DNA from: Porphyrobacter sp. ULC335
GTDB lineage: Bacteria > Pseudomonadota > Alphaproteobacteria > Sphingomonadales > Sphingomonadaceae
Assembly (NCBI RefSeq): GCF_025917005.1
Contig: NZ_CP078091.1
Location: 1,550,001-1,614,000 of the forward strand
DNA length: 64,000 nucleotides
Direction of reading: 5' to 3'
The position numbers and the translations under genes are program-made. The notes below the pieces were generated by a model. The model was not told the origin of the DNA, did not search any database, and worked only from the letters and a program-made list of their open reading frames with translations. Shown one piece after another: positions 27,401-35,630 of this stretch (position 1 is its first letter; each line of letters starts with the position of its first letter).

Positions 27401-27487
27401 CTGATGGACGATGCCCAGACCTCGCACCCGTTCTACTGGTCGGCCTTTGCCGTTGTGGGCGACGGCGCGGCGCGGCTCGCGCGCTGA
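24404..27487 (+). CDS. TPR-CHAT domain protein (caspase-like peptidase fold)
   Basis: 1027 aa from an ATG with GGAGG nine bases upstream, one base after the TpsA stop. A hydrophobic N-terminus (about residues 7-30) suggests export or anchoring. The middle (about 200-560) is made of TPR-like helical pairs such as NVALQQSNLGNFAESRRLF. The C-terminal third is a CHAT domain, a caspase/separase-type fold, with His871 in VHFATHG and Cys921 in LSACDTAG, so the catalytic dyad is present. In known systems CHAT proteins are proteases triggered through partner sensing. Here it sits between a TPS pair and a CHASE2 cyclase; its substrate may be the exoprotein or an operon partner, which is inferred. Confidence 0.9.
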   Translation: MTMRSIGLGAILPAAALAALAACLAAVPGSARSEGPASLALRDTFPIGSNGLCEAQILPPEPGAGLFDRRYSVICRDAAAPIGTLWVIKEQRGAAGGAAGDLARFAGAGAECVGDAAAPSGALPGLASVERLDCQREGSILRTDLLVASQSGRTYAAAGLSAYTKALELGLASLASDTVVPGTVEIPLTSATDAIAFARQQAEAIAADQALAEAYRRSNAGNFAEAAEFFAVSAAALAGPGAAEAQLNVALQQSNLGNFAESRRLFVASRSSGAASPVLARLQRNYEAMDALNQREPARALALLDRPLPSESASADDVRQLTIGSALAGELASEGGRITAEYSQSLSPSERARLLDGQHAYLKATVLRQLGRTDAAAPLLRRAEDAFAQVRDGRVVSVAWLRAQVLGELAELAERGGAPGEAEALHGQAIALLQAGYPGSPALGSARAQLAGLYARRGERDAALALYRSIVSDAEGRALPSLRGLMTPYFGLLLSDGEGAGNTAAAADVFAASQLLQRPGLAQTQAALARELSEGSDEAAQLFRTATNLGRGIEQLRMSLLELENQPDAATRQATKIADRRAQLDQLQQQQAEVLEQLAAYPRYRAVSDSAITLPDLQAILAPGEAYVKLVTLDQDAYVVYATSDKARVWRADTTPKQLEALVTQIRESIAVVEGGQVLTYPFDIERARELYVRLFAPVADELPQLRHLVFEPDGALLKLPINLLVTDDASVAAYQQRMKQKGADEYDLRGTSWLGRNVQVSTSVAASAFRDVRRSRPSDGKRAYLGLGENAPIGTATPGALRTRAALAAGERCTWSPSIWANPVKADELREAAARFGGSAQVLTGAAFTDSAVAGLPDLAEYRIVHFATHGLVTAPQPECPPRPALLTSFDGSEGSDGLLSFAEIFGLRIDADLVILSACDTAGSATVGATREAGVTSGGEFALDGLVRAFVGAGGRTVLASHWPVPDDFDATGRLVSGLFAADGRTTADALRSSQVALMDDAQTSHPFYWSAFAVVGDGAARLAR

Positions 27488-27492
27488 ACGCG

Positions 27493-29556
27493 ATGCAGGA
27501 GGGAGCGGCCGCCGCCGGTAAGGGCCCTCGCTTCGGCTGGCTGACGCGCGGCTGGCGCCATGTGCGCGAGGCGGGCACCGTCCAGCTGGCCCTGACCGTC
27601 ATGCTCGTCTGCGTGGGGCTGTTCATCGCGCGCTACAGCTGGGTTCTGCCCGATGGCGCCGTGCCCACGCCGCTGACCGGCGAGGCGGAGCGCGCGCTCT
27701 ACGATCTGCGCGCCTACTACGCCGCCGACCTGGTCGAGGAAGACAAGCGGGTGGTGCTGGTCGTCTATACCGATCAGACCCTGATCGCCGCACGCAAACG
27801 CTCGCCGCTCGACCGGGGGCTGCTGGCCAAGGCCCTGCGCACGCTCGACGCGATGGAGCCCAAGGCGATCGGGATCGACATCCTGTTCGATCAGCCGCAG
27901 GACGAGGACGAGGAGCTGATCACCACGCTGCGCGAGATGAAGACCCCGGTCGCGGTCGCCTATGCCGCCAAGGCGACCAACCCGGACGACATCGAGTGGG
28001 AACAGCAGCAATATCTCGACCAGTTCATGGCGCGGCTGAAGGGGAGCAAGGCGCGCCCGGCCAGCATCCGGCTCGATAACACCTTTGGTGCGACCCGGCT
28101 GTGGCCCGACAACCGCGATGGCCTGCCGCCGCTGCTCGGGCGCGCGATGCTGGCCGATGCGGGCGAGCCGGCCACCGCCTTTGCCGATTACCGGGGCTCG
28201 ATTGATTACCGGCGGCCCAAGTTCCAGGATTCGGTGCTGTTCCCTCCGGCCCAGATCGATCTGTTCGTGAATCCCGACCCGGAAATCCTGCCCTTCCTCA
28301 AGGAACAGTATGCCGGCAAGTATATCCTGATCGGCGGGGATATCGTCGACTATGACCGGGTCGAGACGACTTTCACCTCGATCAACGGCGAAGTGCCCGC
28401 CGGGATCTCCGTCCATGCCGAGATCATTTCCCAGATGCTCGATGACCGCGTTCTCACTCCGGTTCCGGGCTGGGTGATCTGGGCTATGGCGGTTCTGGCG
28501 ATACTTGCCGGGGTAGTGACCGCACTGCTCGAATGGCCCGCGCGGTGGCTGGCGCTGTTTGGTGTGGCGCAGCTCATGTTCTTTCAGGGCATGCCGTTTC
28601 TGTTGCAGGCCCGCAATATCGATACCTACGGATTGCCGGCGGTCGGCGGGTTGGTCGGGTGGATCATTGTCTTCGGTGCGGTCACATCGACAGCGCGCGC
28701 ATCGAGCGCAGTGCGGCGCAATTTCGCCACCGGGGCGCTGGGCAAATATATCCCGCGCGACATTGCCCAGGCGATCATCGACAAGCCCGAACTGCTCAAT
28801 CTGGGCGGCGAGAAGCGCGAAATCTTCGTGCTGTTCAGCGACCTTGAAGGCTTCACCAAGATGAGCCACGCGATCCCGCCGGAAATGGTGGCGAAGCTGC
28901 TCAACCGCTATCTCGATCTGCTGAGCCAGGTGGTGCTCGACCATGGCGGGGTGATCGACAAATTCGTGGGCGATGCGGTGGTCGCTTTCTGGGGGGCGCC
29001 GATCGCCCGCCCGGATGATGGCGCCCGCGCCGCGCGGGCGGGCTATGCCATGTGGCAGGCAGGCGAGTCCTTCCGGCGCGAGGTTGCGGCGATGGATGCA
29101 GACCTCCCGCCAATCGGCAAGACCCGCGTCGGTTTGCATCATGGCGAGGCGGTGATCGGCAATTTCGGCGGTGCGACCCGCATCCAGTACACGGCCCTAG
29201 GCGATTCGATGAACACCGCCGCGCGGCTGGAAGCGGCCAACAAGGCGCTCGATTCCAGCGTGATGGCCAGCCGGGAGTTTGCCGAAGCCTCGGGCCTCGA
29301 TTGGTGGCGCCCGATGGGCCGGGTACAGTTGCGCGGGCGAGCGCAGGCGGTCGATCTGTTCGAACCCGCCCCGGATTTCCATGCGGATGACCGCGCTGCC
29401 CTGGCGCACGCCTGCGCGCTGGCCGCGACCGACCGCGCCGCCGCGCGGCTGCTGGCAGAGCAGATCGCACAAAGACACCCTCAGGATTCAGCGCTGCGCA
29501 ATCTTGCGCGGCGGATGAACGAAATGGACGATGGAGGAACCTATGTTCTCGGATAA
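27493..29556 (+). CDS. CHASE2-domain class III adenylate cyclase
   Basis: 687 aa. A transmembrane helix near residues 30-48 leads into a CHASE2 sensory domain outside the membrane (about 50-325, with SIDYRRPKFQDSVLFPPAQ and GKYILIGGDIVDYDR). Three hydrophobic helices (about 330-400) follow, then a cytoplasmic class III cyclase catalytic domain. Metal ligands Asp450 (VLFSDLEGFT) and Asp494 (KFVGDAVVAFWGAP) are present. Lys490 and Asp571 (YTALGDSMNTAARLE) are the adenine-selecting pair, so the product should be cAMP. It lies 5 bases after the CHAT gene and overlaps the next gene. The signal sensed by CHASE2 is unknown. Confidence 0.92.
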   Translation: MQEGAAAAGKGPRFGWLTRGWRHVREAGTVQLALTVMLVCVGLFIARYSWVLPDGAVPTPLTGEAERALYDLRAYYAADLVEEDKRVVLVVYTDQTLIAARKRSPLDRGLLAKALRTLDAMEPKAIGIDILFDQPQDEDEELITTLREMKTPVAVAYAAKATNPDDIEWEQQQYLDQFMARLKGSKARPASIRLDNTFGATRLWPDNRDGLPPLLGRAMLADAGEPATAFADYRGSIDYRRPKFQDSVLFPPAQIDLFVNPDPEILPFLKEQYAGKYILIGGDIVDYDRVETTFTSINGEVPAGISVHAEIISQMLDDRVLTPVPGWVIWAMAVLAILAGVVTALLEWPARWLALFGVAQLMFFQGMPFLLQARNIDTYGLPAVGGLVGWIIVFGAVTSTARASSAVRRNFATGALGKYIPRDIAQAIIDKPELLNLGGEKREIFVLFSDLEGFTKMSHAIPPEMVAKLLNRYLDLLSQVVLDHGGVIDKFVGDAVVAFWGAPIARPDDGARAARAGYAMWQAGESFRREVAAMDADLPPIGKTRVGLHHGEAVIGNFGGATRIQYTALGDSMNTAARLEAANKALDSSVMASREFAEASGLDWWRPMGRVQLRGRAQAVDLFEPAPDFHADDRAALAHACALAATDRAAARLLAEQIAQRHPQDSALRNLARRMNEMDDGGTYVLG

Positions 29557-30289
29557 AATCAAGGCACGGCTCGGCGCGATCGCTCTGGCTGGTGCGGCGC
29601 TGGCTTTGCCACTGGCGGCGATGGCCGGGGTGGTGGTCAAATCGACCGGGCCATCGGCAACGAAATATCCCGTTGGCACCAAGCTTGACGACAATGCCTC
29701 GATCAGCCTCAAGGCAGGCGATGTGGTGACTGTGCTGACGGCCGAGGGGACGCGCGTCATCAAGGGCGCTGGCACGTTCCGCGTCGGGGATCGCCCGCAG
29801 GTTGCGGCAGACCGCTTCGCTTCATTGACCCGCAAGCGCGCCGCCACCCGTGTGCGCACCGGGGCCGTGCGCGGCGAGGGCGATGACAATCCGACCAACC
29901 CCAGCCTGTGGTATGTCGATGTGACGCGTTCGGGCACGATCTGCCTCTACGACCTTGCGACAGTGCGTCTGTGGCGTCCGGGGACCGAGGGGACCAGCAC
30001 CTATTCCATCACCGATCACGCCGGATCGGCGCAGGCGGAGGTAACCTTCGATGATACGGTGACCGTCGCCGCGCTAGACCCTGCACGCCTGCCGATCACC
30101 GAGGCCGGGCAATACATGGTCACCGCGCCTGACGGCGCCACCACGGCGCATATCAATTTCGTGCTGCTGGCCGAGGATTATGCCGCGCCCGATGCGCTCG
30201 CAGAAGCGCTGATTGCCAAGGGCTGCACGGTGCAGCTTGAAGCGCTGGCATCAAGCCTGGAGGCTTCGGCAGAGGCGAGCGGAGGCTGA
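29543..30289 (+). CDS. Exported protein with FecR-like segment, unknown function
   Basis: 248 aa from the second ATG, which has GGAGG at 29533-29537; it overlaps the cyclase gene by 14 bases, so the two are coupled. Residues 1-28 are a signal peptide (LALPLAAMAG). The next 60 residues, PVGTKLDDNASISLKAGD then VVTVLTAEGTRVIKGAG, resemble the FecR-type periplasmic segment in layout (weak match by eye). The C-terminal half contains WYVDVTRSGTICLYDL and a run of beta-strand-like stretches. I do not recognise a defined family. Position suggests a periplasmic partner of the CHASE2 cyclase or CHAT protein. Confidence 0.7.
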   Translation: MFSDKIKARLGAIALAGAALALPLAAMAGVVVKSTGPSATKYPVGTKLDDNASISLKAGDVVTVLTAEGTRVIKGAGTFRVGDRPQVAADRFASLTRKRAATRVRTGAVRGEGDDNPTNPSLWYVDVTRSGTICLYDLATVRLWRPGTEGTSTYSITDHAGSAQAEVTFDDTVTVAALDPARLPITEAGQYMVTAPDGATTAHINFVLLAEDYAAPDALAEALIAKGCTVQLEALASSLEASAEASGG

Positions 30290-30324
30290 TCGCCGGGCCG
30301 GAGTGCGTGGCGGTGCTCTAACGT

Positions 30325-30351
30325 CGGTGCGCGGGGCGGTGCAGCGCACCG
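30325..30351. terminator. GC hairpin in the 145-bp gap within the gene series
   Basis: Eight-base arms CGGTGCGC and GCGCACCG with an 11-base loop lie in the only sizeable gap (30290-30434) between the cyclase group and the cytochrome group. There is no T-run. It may reduce read-through, or the cytochrome genes may have their own promoter here. Confidence 0.4.
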
Positions 30352-30434
30352 ATTGTCTGTTGCATCGCAGCCCCAAGCTTGGGACAAGAGCGCGGGGGTC
30401 GGTTCGTGGAAGCAGCATCTCGAGGGGGGATCGG

Positions 30435-31823
30435 ATGAGGCGATTTTGGGCGGAGGTAATCACAGGCGCGCAGGCGTTGCCTCGCGGTGCCTTGCGCACG
30501 ATCGCCGTTTTGGCGCTCGCCGCGTTGTATCCGGCGTCCAGCGCGATCGGCAACGGCACTTTCGAAGGCGTGGCAAGCTGCGCTGGATCGACCTGCCATG
30601 GCCGGGCCGAGGGCAATGGCGCAGTCGTGCGGCAGGACGAAATCGCCACCTGGCAGGAGCCTTCCTCCCCCGCTGGCGCGCATAGCAGGGCCTATGCGGT
30701 GCTGGGCGGACGGCGCGGTCAGCAAATCGCCGCGAGCCTCGGGCTCGGCAATGCACAGAGCGCGCCGGCCTGCCTCGGCTGCCATGCCACCAATGCCCCG
30801 GCGGGCCAGCGCGGGGCGAAGTTCACGCTCACCGACGGGGTCGGGTGCGAGAGCTGCCACGGGCCTTCGGGAGGGACATGGCTGGCGGAACACTATGCGC
30901 TGCCTGCCACCCATGACTCGAACATTGCGGCGGGTCTCACCCCGCTCGACAATCCCAAGGCGCGCGCGGGCGTGTGCCTCGATTGCCATTACGGATCGTC
31001 GAAGCCCGGCCAGTTTGTAACCCATGCGATGATGGCGGCGGGTCACCCGCGCATCTCCTTCGAGCTTGATCTGTTCAGCGCGCTCCAGCAGCACCACAAC
31101 ATTGATGCCGACTATGTTGCGCGCAAGGGCGCCCCTGACTCGGTGCGCTTCTGGGCGGTGGGCCAGGCCGAAGCGGTCCGCCGTGCGACCAGCCTGTTCG
31201 CACAGCCCAAGTTCGCTTACGAGGGCGCCTTTCCGCAGTTCACCTTCCTCGATTGCCACTCGTGCCACCGCACCATCACCGACGGGCCGAGCCGTAAGCT
31301 GACCTTCGAGACCAATCCGGGACGCCCGATCCCGTTCGGCAACCCGCCTTTCAATGACGAGAACATGATCATGCTCTCGGCCGTGGCGGGCGCGCTGGTG
31401 CCGGGAGAGGCGGGAGCCTATCAGACCGCCGCGCGCGACTTCCACAAGGCGATGGGCCAAGGCCCCGCCGAAACGCGCGCCGCCGCGCAGGCGCTTGCGG
31501 CGCGCGCGGGGGCTCTGTCGGATGCGCTGTCGGGCCGGGCCTATGGCAATGCCGACGCCTTCAGGATCATTGCGATCATCGCGGGCGAGGCGACCGCGCC
31601 GCGCTTCACCGACTATGCCGGATCGGTGCAGGCGGTGATGGCGGTGGACACACTGCTCAATGTGCTGGTGCGCGAGGGCCGGGTGACGCAGGGCGCAGCT
31701 GCCGGGATCAGGGGGGATATCGCGCGGGCTTACAAGGCGGTGGAGGAGCCCAATGCCTACCGCCCCGCCGATTTCCGCAGCGCTCTCAAATCGGCCTCGG
31801 GCGCGATCGGCAGGTTGCAATAG
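30435..31823 (+). CDS. Pentaheme c-type cytochrome (cytochrome c554-like)
   Basis: 462 aa from an ATG preceded by GAGGGGGGATCGG. A hydrophobic leader (about residues 20-40) directs export. Five heme-attachment sites are visible: an unusual CX4CH (CAGSTCH), then CLGCH, CESCH, CLDCH and CHSCH. The layout (ASCAGSTCHG, ACLGCHATNA, GVGCESCHGPSGG) is that of the multiheme cytochrome c554/NrfB-like family. The C-terminal 200 residues are helical without hemes. It should be a periplasmic electron carrier and stands first in a group with an outer-membrane barrel and a decaheme protein, which suggests transfer towards the outer membrane. The electron donor and acceptor are inferred only. Confidence 0.88.
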   Translation: MRRFWAEVITGAQALPRGALRTIAVLALAALYPASSAIGNGTFEGVASCAGSTCHGRAEGNGAVVRQDEIATWQEPSSPAGAHSRAYAVLGGRRGQQIAASLGLGNAQSAPACLGCHATNAPAGQRGAKFTLTDGVGCESCHGPSGGTWLAEHYALPATHDSNIAAGLTPLDNPKARAGVCLDCHYGSSKPGQFVTHAMMAAGHPRISFELDLFSALQQHHNIDADYVARKGAPDSVRFWAVGQAEAVRRATSLFAQPKFAYEGAFPQFTFLDCHSCHRTITDGPSRKLTFETNPGRPIPFGNPPFNDENMIMLSAVAGALVPGEAGAYQTAARDFHKAMGQGPAETRAAAQALAARAGALSDALSGRAYGNADAFRIIAIIAGEATAPRFTDYAGSVQAVMAVDTLLNVLVREGRVTQGAAAGIRGDIARAYKAVEEPNAYRPADFRSALKSASGAIGRLQ

Positions 31824-31825
31824 CC

Positions 31826-33773
31826 ATGCGCAAGGGGGGGGACATTCTGGATCGCGGCAAGCGCACTCGTGCTCGCCTCCTGCGGGGGCGGCGGCACGTC
31901 CTCCGGTGGCGCAACCGGCAGTCCCGGACCGACCCCGACGCCTACCCCGCCGCCCGCCGGTCAGGTCTTCGCTGTTCCTGCCGCTGAAAGCCTGTCGAGC
32001 GCCGAAGTCGGCACGGTGATCGCGCAGGCCGCCGCAGAAGCCCGCGCGCGCGGCGCGGCGGCGACCATCGCGGTGACGGACCGGGTGGGCAATGTCCTTG
32101 CCGTCTTCGCCATGCCCGGGGCAGCGGCAACCGCGCGCATTCCGTCAGCGCCCGACGGCAGCAACAACGATGCGCAGGGGCTGACCATTCCCGGCGCCGG
32201 GGCCGCTATCGCCAAGGCTATCACCGGGGCCTATCTGTCGAGCAGCGGCAATGCCTTCTCCACCCGCACGGCGAGCTTCATCGTGCAGGAACATTTCCCG
32301 CCCGCGCCAACCACCGCCGGTCTGGAAAGCGGCCCGTTGTTCGGTGTGCAGTTCAGCCAGCTGCCCTGTTCCGATCTTGCCGCGCGGGCGAGCGACGGGT
32401 TGATCGGACCCAAGCGTTCACCGCTCGGTCTGGCGGCTGATCCGGGGGGCTTTCCGCTCTATCAGAACGGCGTGGTGGTGGGCGGCATCGGAGTGATCGC
32501 CGACGGGGTCTACGGCTTTGATCCCAATGTGCTCGACCGTGACACTGATCTTGACGAGGCAATAGCGCTGGCAGGCACGGTCGGCTTCGAGGCGCCGGTG
32601 GCAATCCGCGCAGACCGGATCACCGCCGATGGCACTTCGCTGCGCTATACCGACGTTGAATATCCGCAGATCGGCAATGTGGCAGGCGCAAGCTTCGCCG
32701 GCACCGCCGGCACGCTGGTTCCGGTGGCGGGCTATTTCACCGGCGCAGGGCTGCTTTCGGGCGCGATCTACGGCACCGAAGCCTCGGGCGTGCGCGCTTC
32801 GACCGCGGCGGAATTCGCCAATCGCGATGCCTTCGTGCTGTCGAACGGGGCGGGGACGAACCGCTATCCCTTGCGCGGCGGCACGGATGCAGCCGAGGTG
32901 GCCGCGCCGCTGACCGCTGCCGAGGCCCGCGCGATCCTTGAAGAAGCCTTCACGGTCATGAGCCGCGCGCGGGCGCAGATCCGCCAGCCATTGGACAGCC
33001 GCGCGCAGGTGACGATCAGCCTTGTCGATACGCGCGGCAGCGTGTTGGGGCTGGTGCGATCCCCCGATGCGCCGGTCTTCGGGATCGATGTCAGCTTGCA
33101 AAAGGCGCGCACCGCCAATTTCCTGTCCGGGCCTTTCGCCGCAAACGAGTTGCTGGCCGCCCCCGGAGAGGTGCCGCAGTTCGTGGCCCGCACCCGCAGC
33201 TTCCTTGCCGATCCCAATGCGCTGACTGGCGCCATCGCCTTTTCTGATCGCGCTGTCGGCAACCTGTCCCGGCCCTATTTCCCCGATGGCGAAGTGGGCC
33301 AGCCCAATGGCCCGCTGTCGCGCCCGATCCGGCAGTTCAGCCCGTTTTCGACCGGCCTGCAATCGGCGCTGGTGGTCGGTAATCTGGCCCAGCACCTCGC
33401 CTTTGTGACGGGGGCAAGCGCATCGGATACGCCGCGCGCCTGCACGGGGCTGCCGGGAGTGGCGGGCGGCAATCCGCGACTTGCCAACGGCATGCAGATA
33501 TTCCCCGGATCAGTGCCCGTCTATCGCGGCAACACGCTGGTGGGCGCGATCGGCGTGTCGGGCGACGGGATCGATCAGGATGACATGATCAGCTTCCTCG
33601 GCCTCAACAATGCGGGCGCGCGGGTTGGCGGGATCGGCAATGCGCCCGCTGCGGCCCGTTCGGACCGGATTGTGGTGCAGGTCGGCTCGCGGCAGGTGCG
33701 CCTGCGTTATGTCGGCTGCCCCTTTGCCCCGTTCCTCGATACGGCGGCGCAGAACGTGTGCGAGGGGCTGTAG
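31826..33773 (+). CDS. GlcG/HbpS-like heme-binding lipoprotein, frame interrupted at an eight-G run
   Basis: The main frame from 31869 (GTG) gives 634 aa beginning MLASCGGGG, in the middle of a lipobox. An ATG at 31826, 2 bases after the cytochrome stop, would give MRKGGTFWIAASALVLASC, a perfect lipoprotein signal, but only if the G-run at 31834-31841 had seven rather than eight G. So either the assembly has one extra G or the gene is switched by slippage. After a Thr/Pro linker the protein has two GlcG/HbpS-type domains (PF03928): ITVTDRVGNVLAVF-like and ISLVDTRGSVLGLVRSPDAP. Such domains bind heme or small ligands. It is probably an outer-membrane lipoprotein working with the neighbouring cytochromes. 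Confidence 0.75.
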
Positions 33774-35630
33774 ATGGCCCTGCTGCTGCCTGCGCTGCTG
33801 CTGCTTCAAGCGCCTCCGCCCGAGGCCGTGCAGCCGCCGGTTACGCCGCCGCCGGGCGAGGAGGCCGCGCCGCAGGACTGGGAGCAGGACATTCCTCCCG
33901 TCGATCCCGCCATCATCGAAGGCCGCCAGCGTCCCGGCTATACCGCCCCGCTGCCGGACCGGATCGAACAGCGCAATGAAGGAGCGATCCGCGCACCGCC
34001 GCCGGAAGCCTTCCCCACCGACCAGCTCCCCATTCCCGATCGCTGGCGGCTGATCGAAAGCCTCGGACTGGTGAAGGAGAACCTGCTAGATCCCTATAAC
34101 CAGAACACCTACAAGGGTGATCGCCCGATCAACCCGGCAAAAGTGCCGTGGCTGCCGATCACGGGCGACGACTGGTTCTTCGTCGCCAATCTGATCTCCG
34201 ACAGCGTCTACGAACCGCGCACCTTCCCGATCCCTGTAGGCGTGCAGACCACCGAAGACCCTGACCGCAACGACGTGTTCGGGAACGACTTCAGCCAGGT
34301 CTTCAGCCAGACCTTCATCGCCGGTTTCGCGCTGCTGAAAGGTTCGACCACCTTCAAGCCGCCGACCATCGAATACCGCGTCACGCTGGCCTACAACGTC
34401 AATTATGTCGATGTGCCCGAACGCCGCGTGCTGTTTGTCGAACCTTCGCGCCCCAGCCACCGGCTCGACCATTTCCTCGGGGTGCAGGAAGCCTTCGTCG
34501 ATTACCACTTCAGCCAGTTCGACAATGACCGGTTCGATTTCATCTCGATCCGCGCAGGGATCCAACCCTTCCAGTCCGATTTTCGCGGGTTCCTGTTCAA
34601 TGACCAGCAGCTGGGCGTGCGCCTGTTCGGATCGCGTGACAACAACCGCTTCCAGTTCAACCTCGGCGCGTTCTGGCGGCTGGAGAAGGACACCAACAGC
34701 GGCCTCAACGCGATTACCAAGCCGCTGCGCGATGATTTCGTGTTCGTCGCCAATGCCTACCGGCAGGATTTTCTGATCCCGGCGCTGACCAGCCAGTTCA
34801 CCGTGGTCTACAACATGAACCGCGAAGCCGACGATATCGAGATCGACGATAACGGCTTCCCCGTGCGCCCGGCCTTGCTGGGCACGCTGCGGGGGCGCGA
34901 ATATGACGTGGTCTATCTCGGCTACAACATGGATGGGCGGCTGGGCCGGGTAAACCTGACGGGTTCTTTCTACTGGGCGCTGGGCGAGGACCGGAACAGC
35001 TTCTTCACCGACCGCCCGGCCAATATCAACGCGCAGTTCGCCGCGGTCGAGGCGAGCTATGACCGAAACTGGATGCGCTTCCGTCTGTCTGCCGCCTACG
35101 CCAGCGGCGACAGCGATCCCTATGACGACACCGAAGGCGGGTTCGACGCGATCTTCGAGAACCCGGTCTTTGCGGGCGCGGATACCTCCTACTGGATCCG
35201 CCAGACCATTCCCTTCGCAGGCGGCGGGCGTGCGGTCAGCATCAACGGGCGCAACGGCCTGCTCAATTCGCTGCGTTCCTCCAAGGAACAGGGGCAGAGC
35301 AATTTCAACAATCCCGGCCTGATCCTTACCGGCATCGGCGCGGACTTTGACCTGACGCCGCAGTTCCGGCTTTCGGCCAACGCCAACCACCTGTGGTTCG
35401 AGGATACGTCGACACTTCAGGTGCTGCGGAACGAAGGTTCGATCCCGCGCGAGATCGGCTTTGATCTGTCGGCCGCGGCGATCTGGCGGCCCAAGGCGAA
35501 CCAGAACCTCGTCTTCCGCCTGTCCGCCGCCACGCTGCTGGCGGGCGACGGTTTCCAAGACCTGTTCGCCACGCGCGGCGGCGGACAGGAGTTCGTCTCG
35601 ATCCTCGCCAACGTGGTGCTGACCTACTGA
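33774..35630 (+). CDS. Outer-membrane beta-barrel protein of the cytochrome cluster
   Basis: 618 aa; the ATG directly follows the previous stop, and its own stop overlaps the next start. A short hydrophobic leader and a Pro-rich segment (about residues 15-90) precede a long series of alternating strands with aromatic girdle residues (FQFNLGAFWRLEKDTN, GRVNLTGSFYWALGED, FRLSANANHLWFEDTST). It ends in NVVLTY, an aromatic C-terminus typical of barrel insertion. It has no heme motif. Its place between a pentaheme and a decaheme cytochrome suggests a barrel that seats a cytochrome in the outer membrane, as in porin-cytochrome conduits. I see no direct similarity to MtrB, so that role is an inference. 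Confidence 0.8.
   Translation: MALLLPALLLLQAPPPEAVQPPVTPPPGEEAAPQDWEQDIPPVDPAIIEGRQRPGYTAPLPDRIEQRNEGAIRAPPPEAFPTDQLPIPDRWRLIESLGLVKENLLDPYNQNTYKGDRPINPAKVPWLPITGDDWFFVANLISDSVYEPRTFPIPVGVQTTEDPDRNDVFGNDFSQVFSQTFIAGFALLKGSTTFKPPTIEYRVTLAYNVNYVDVPERRVLFVEPSRPSHRLDHFLGVQEAFVDYHFSQFDNDRFDFISIRAGIQPFQSDFRGFLFNDQQLGVRLFGSRDNNRFQFNLGAFWRLEKDTNSGLNAITKPLRDDFVFVANAYRQDFLIPALTSQFTVVYNMNREADDIEIDDNGFPVRPALLGTLRGREYDVVYLGYNMDGRLGRVNLTGSFYWALGEDRNSFFTDRPANINAQFAAVEASYDRNWMRFRLSAAYASGDSDPYDDTEGGFDAIFENPVFAGADTSYWIRQTIPFAGGGRAVSINGRNGLLNSLRSSKEQGQSNFNNPGLILTGIGADFDLTPQFRLSANANHLWFEDTSTLQVLRNEGSIPREIGFDLSAAAIWRPKANQNLVFRLSAATLLAGDGFQDLFATRGGGQEFVSILANVVLTY

Noticed and set aside
33774..35630. MtrB homologue
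   Set aside because: The barrel lacks the N-terminal CXXC and the family segments I would expect; only position supports a conduit role.
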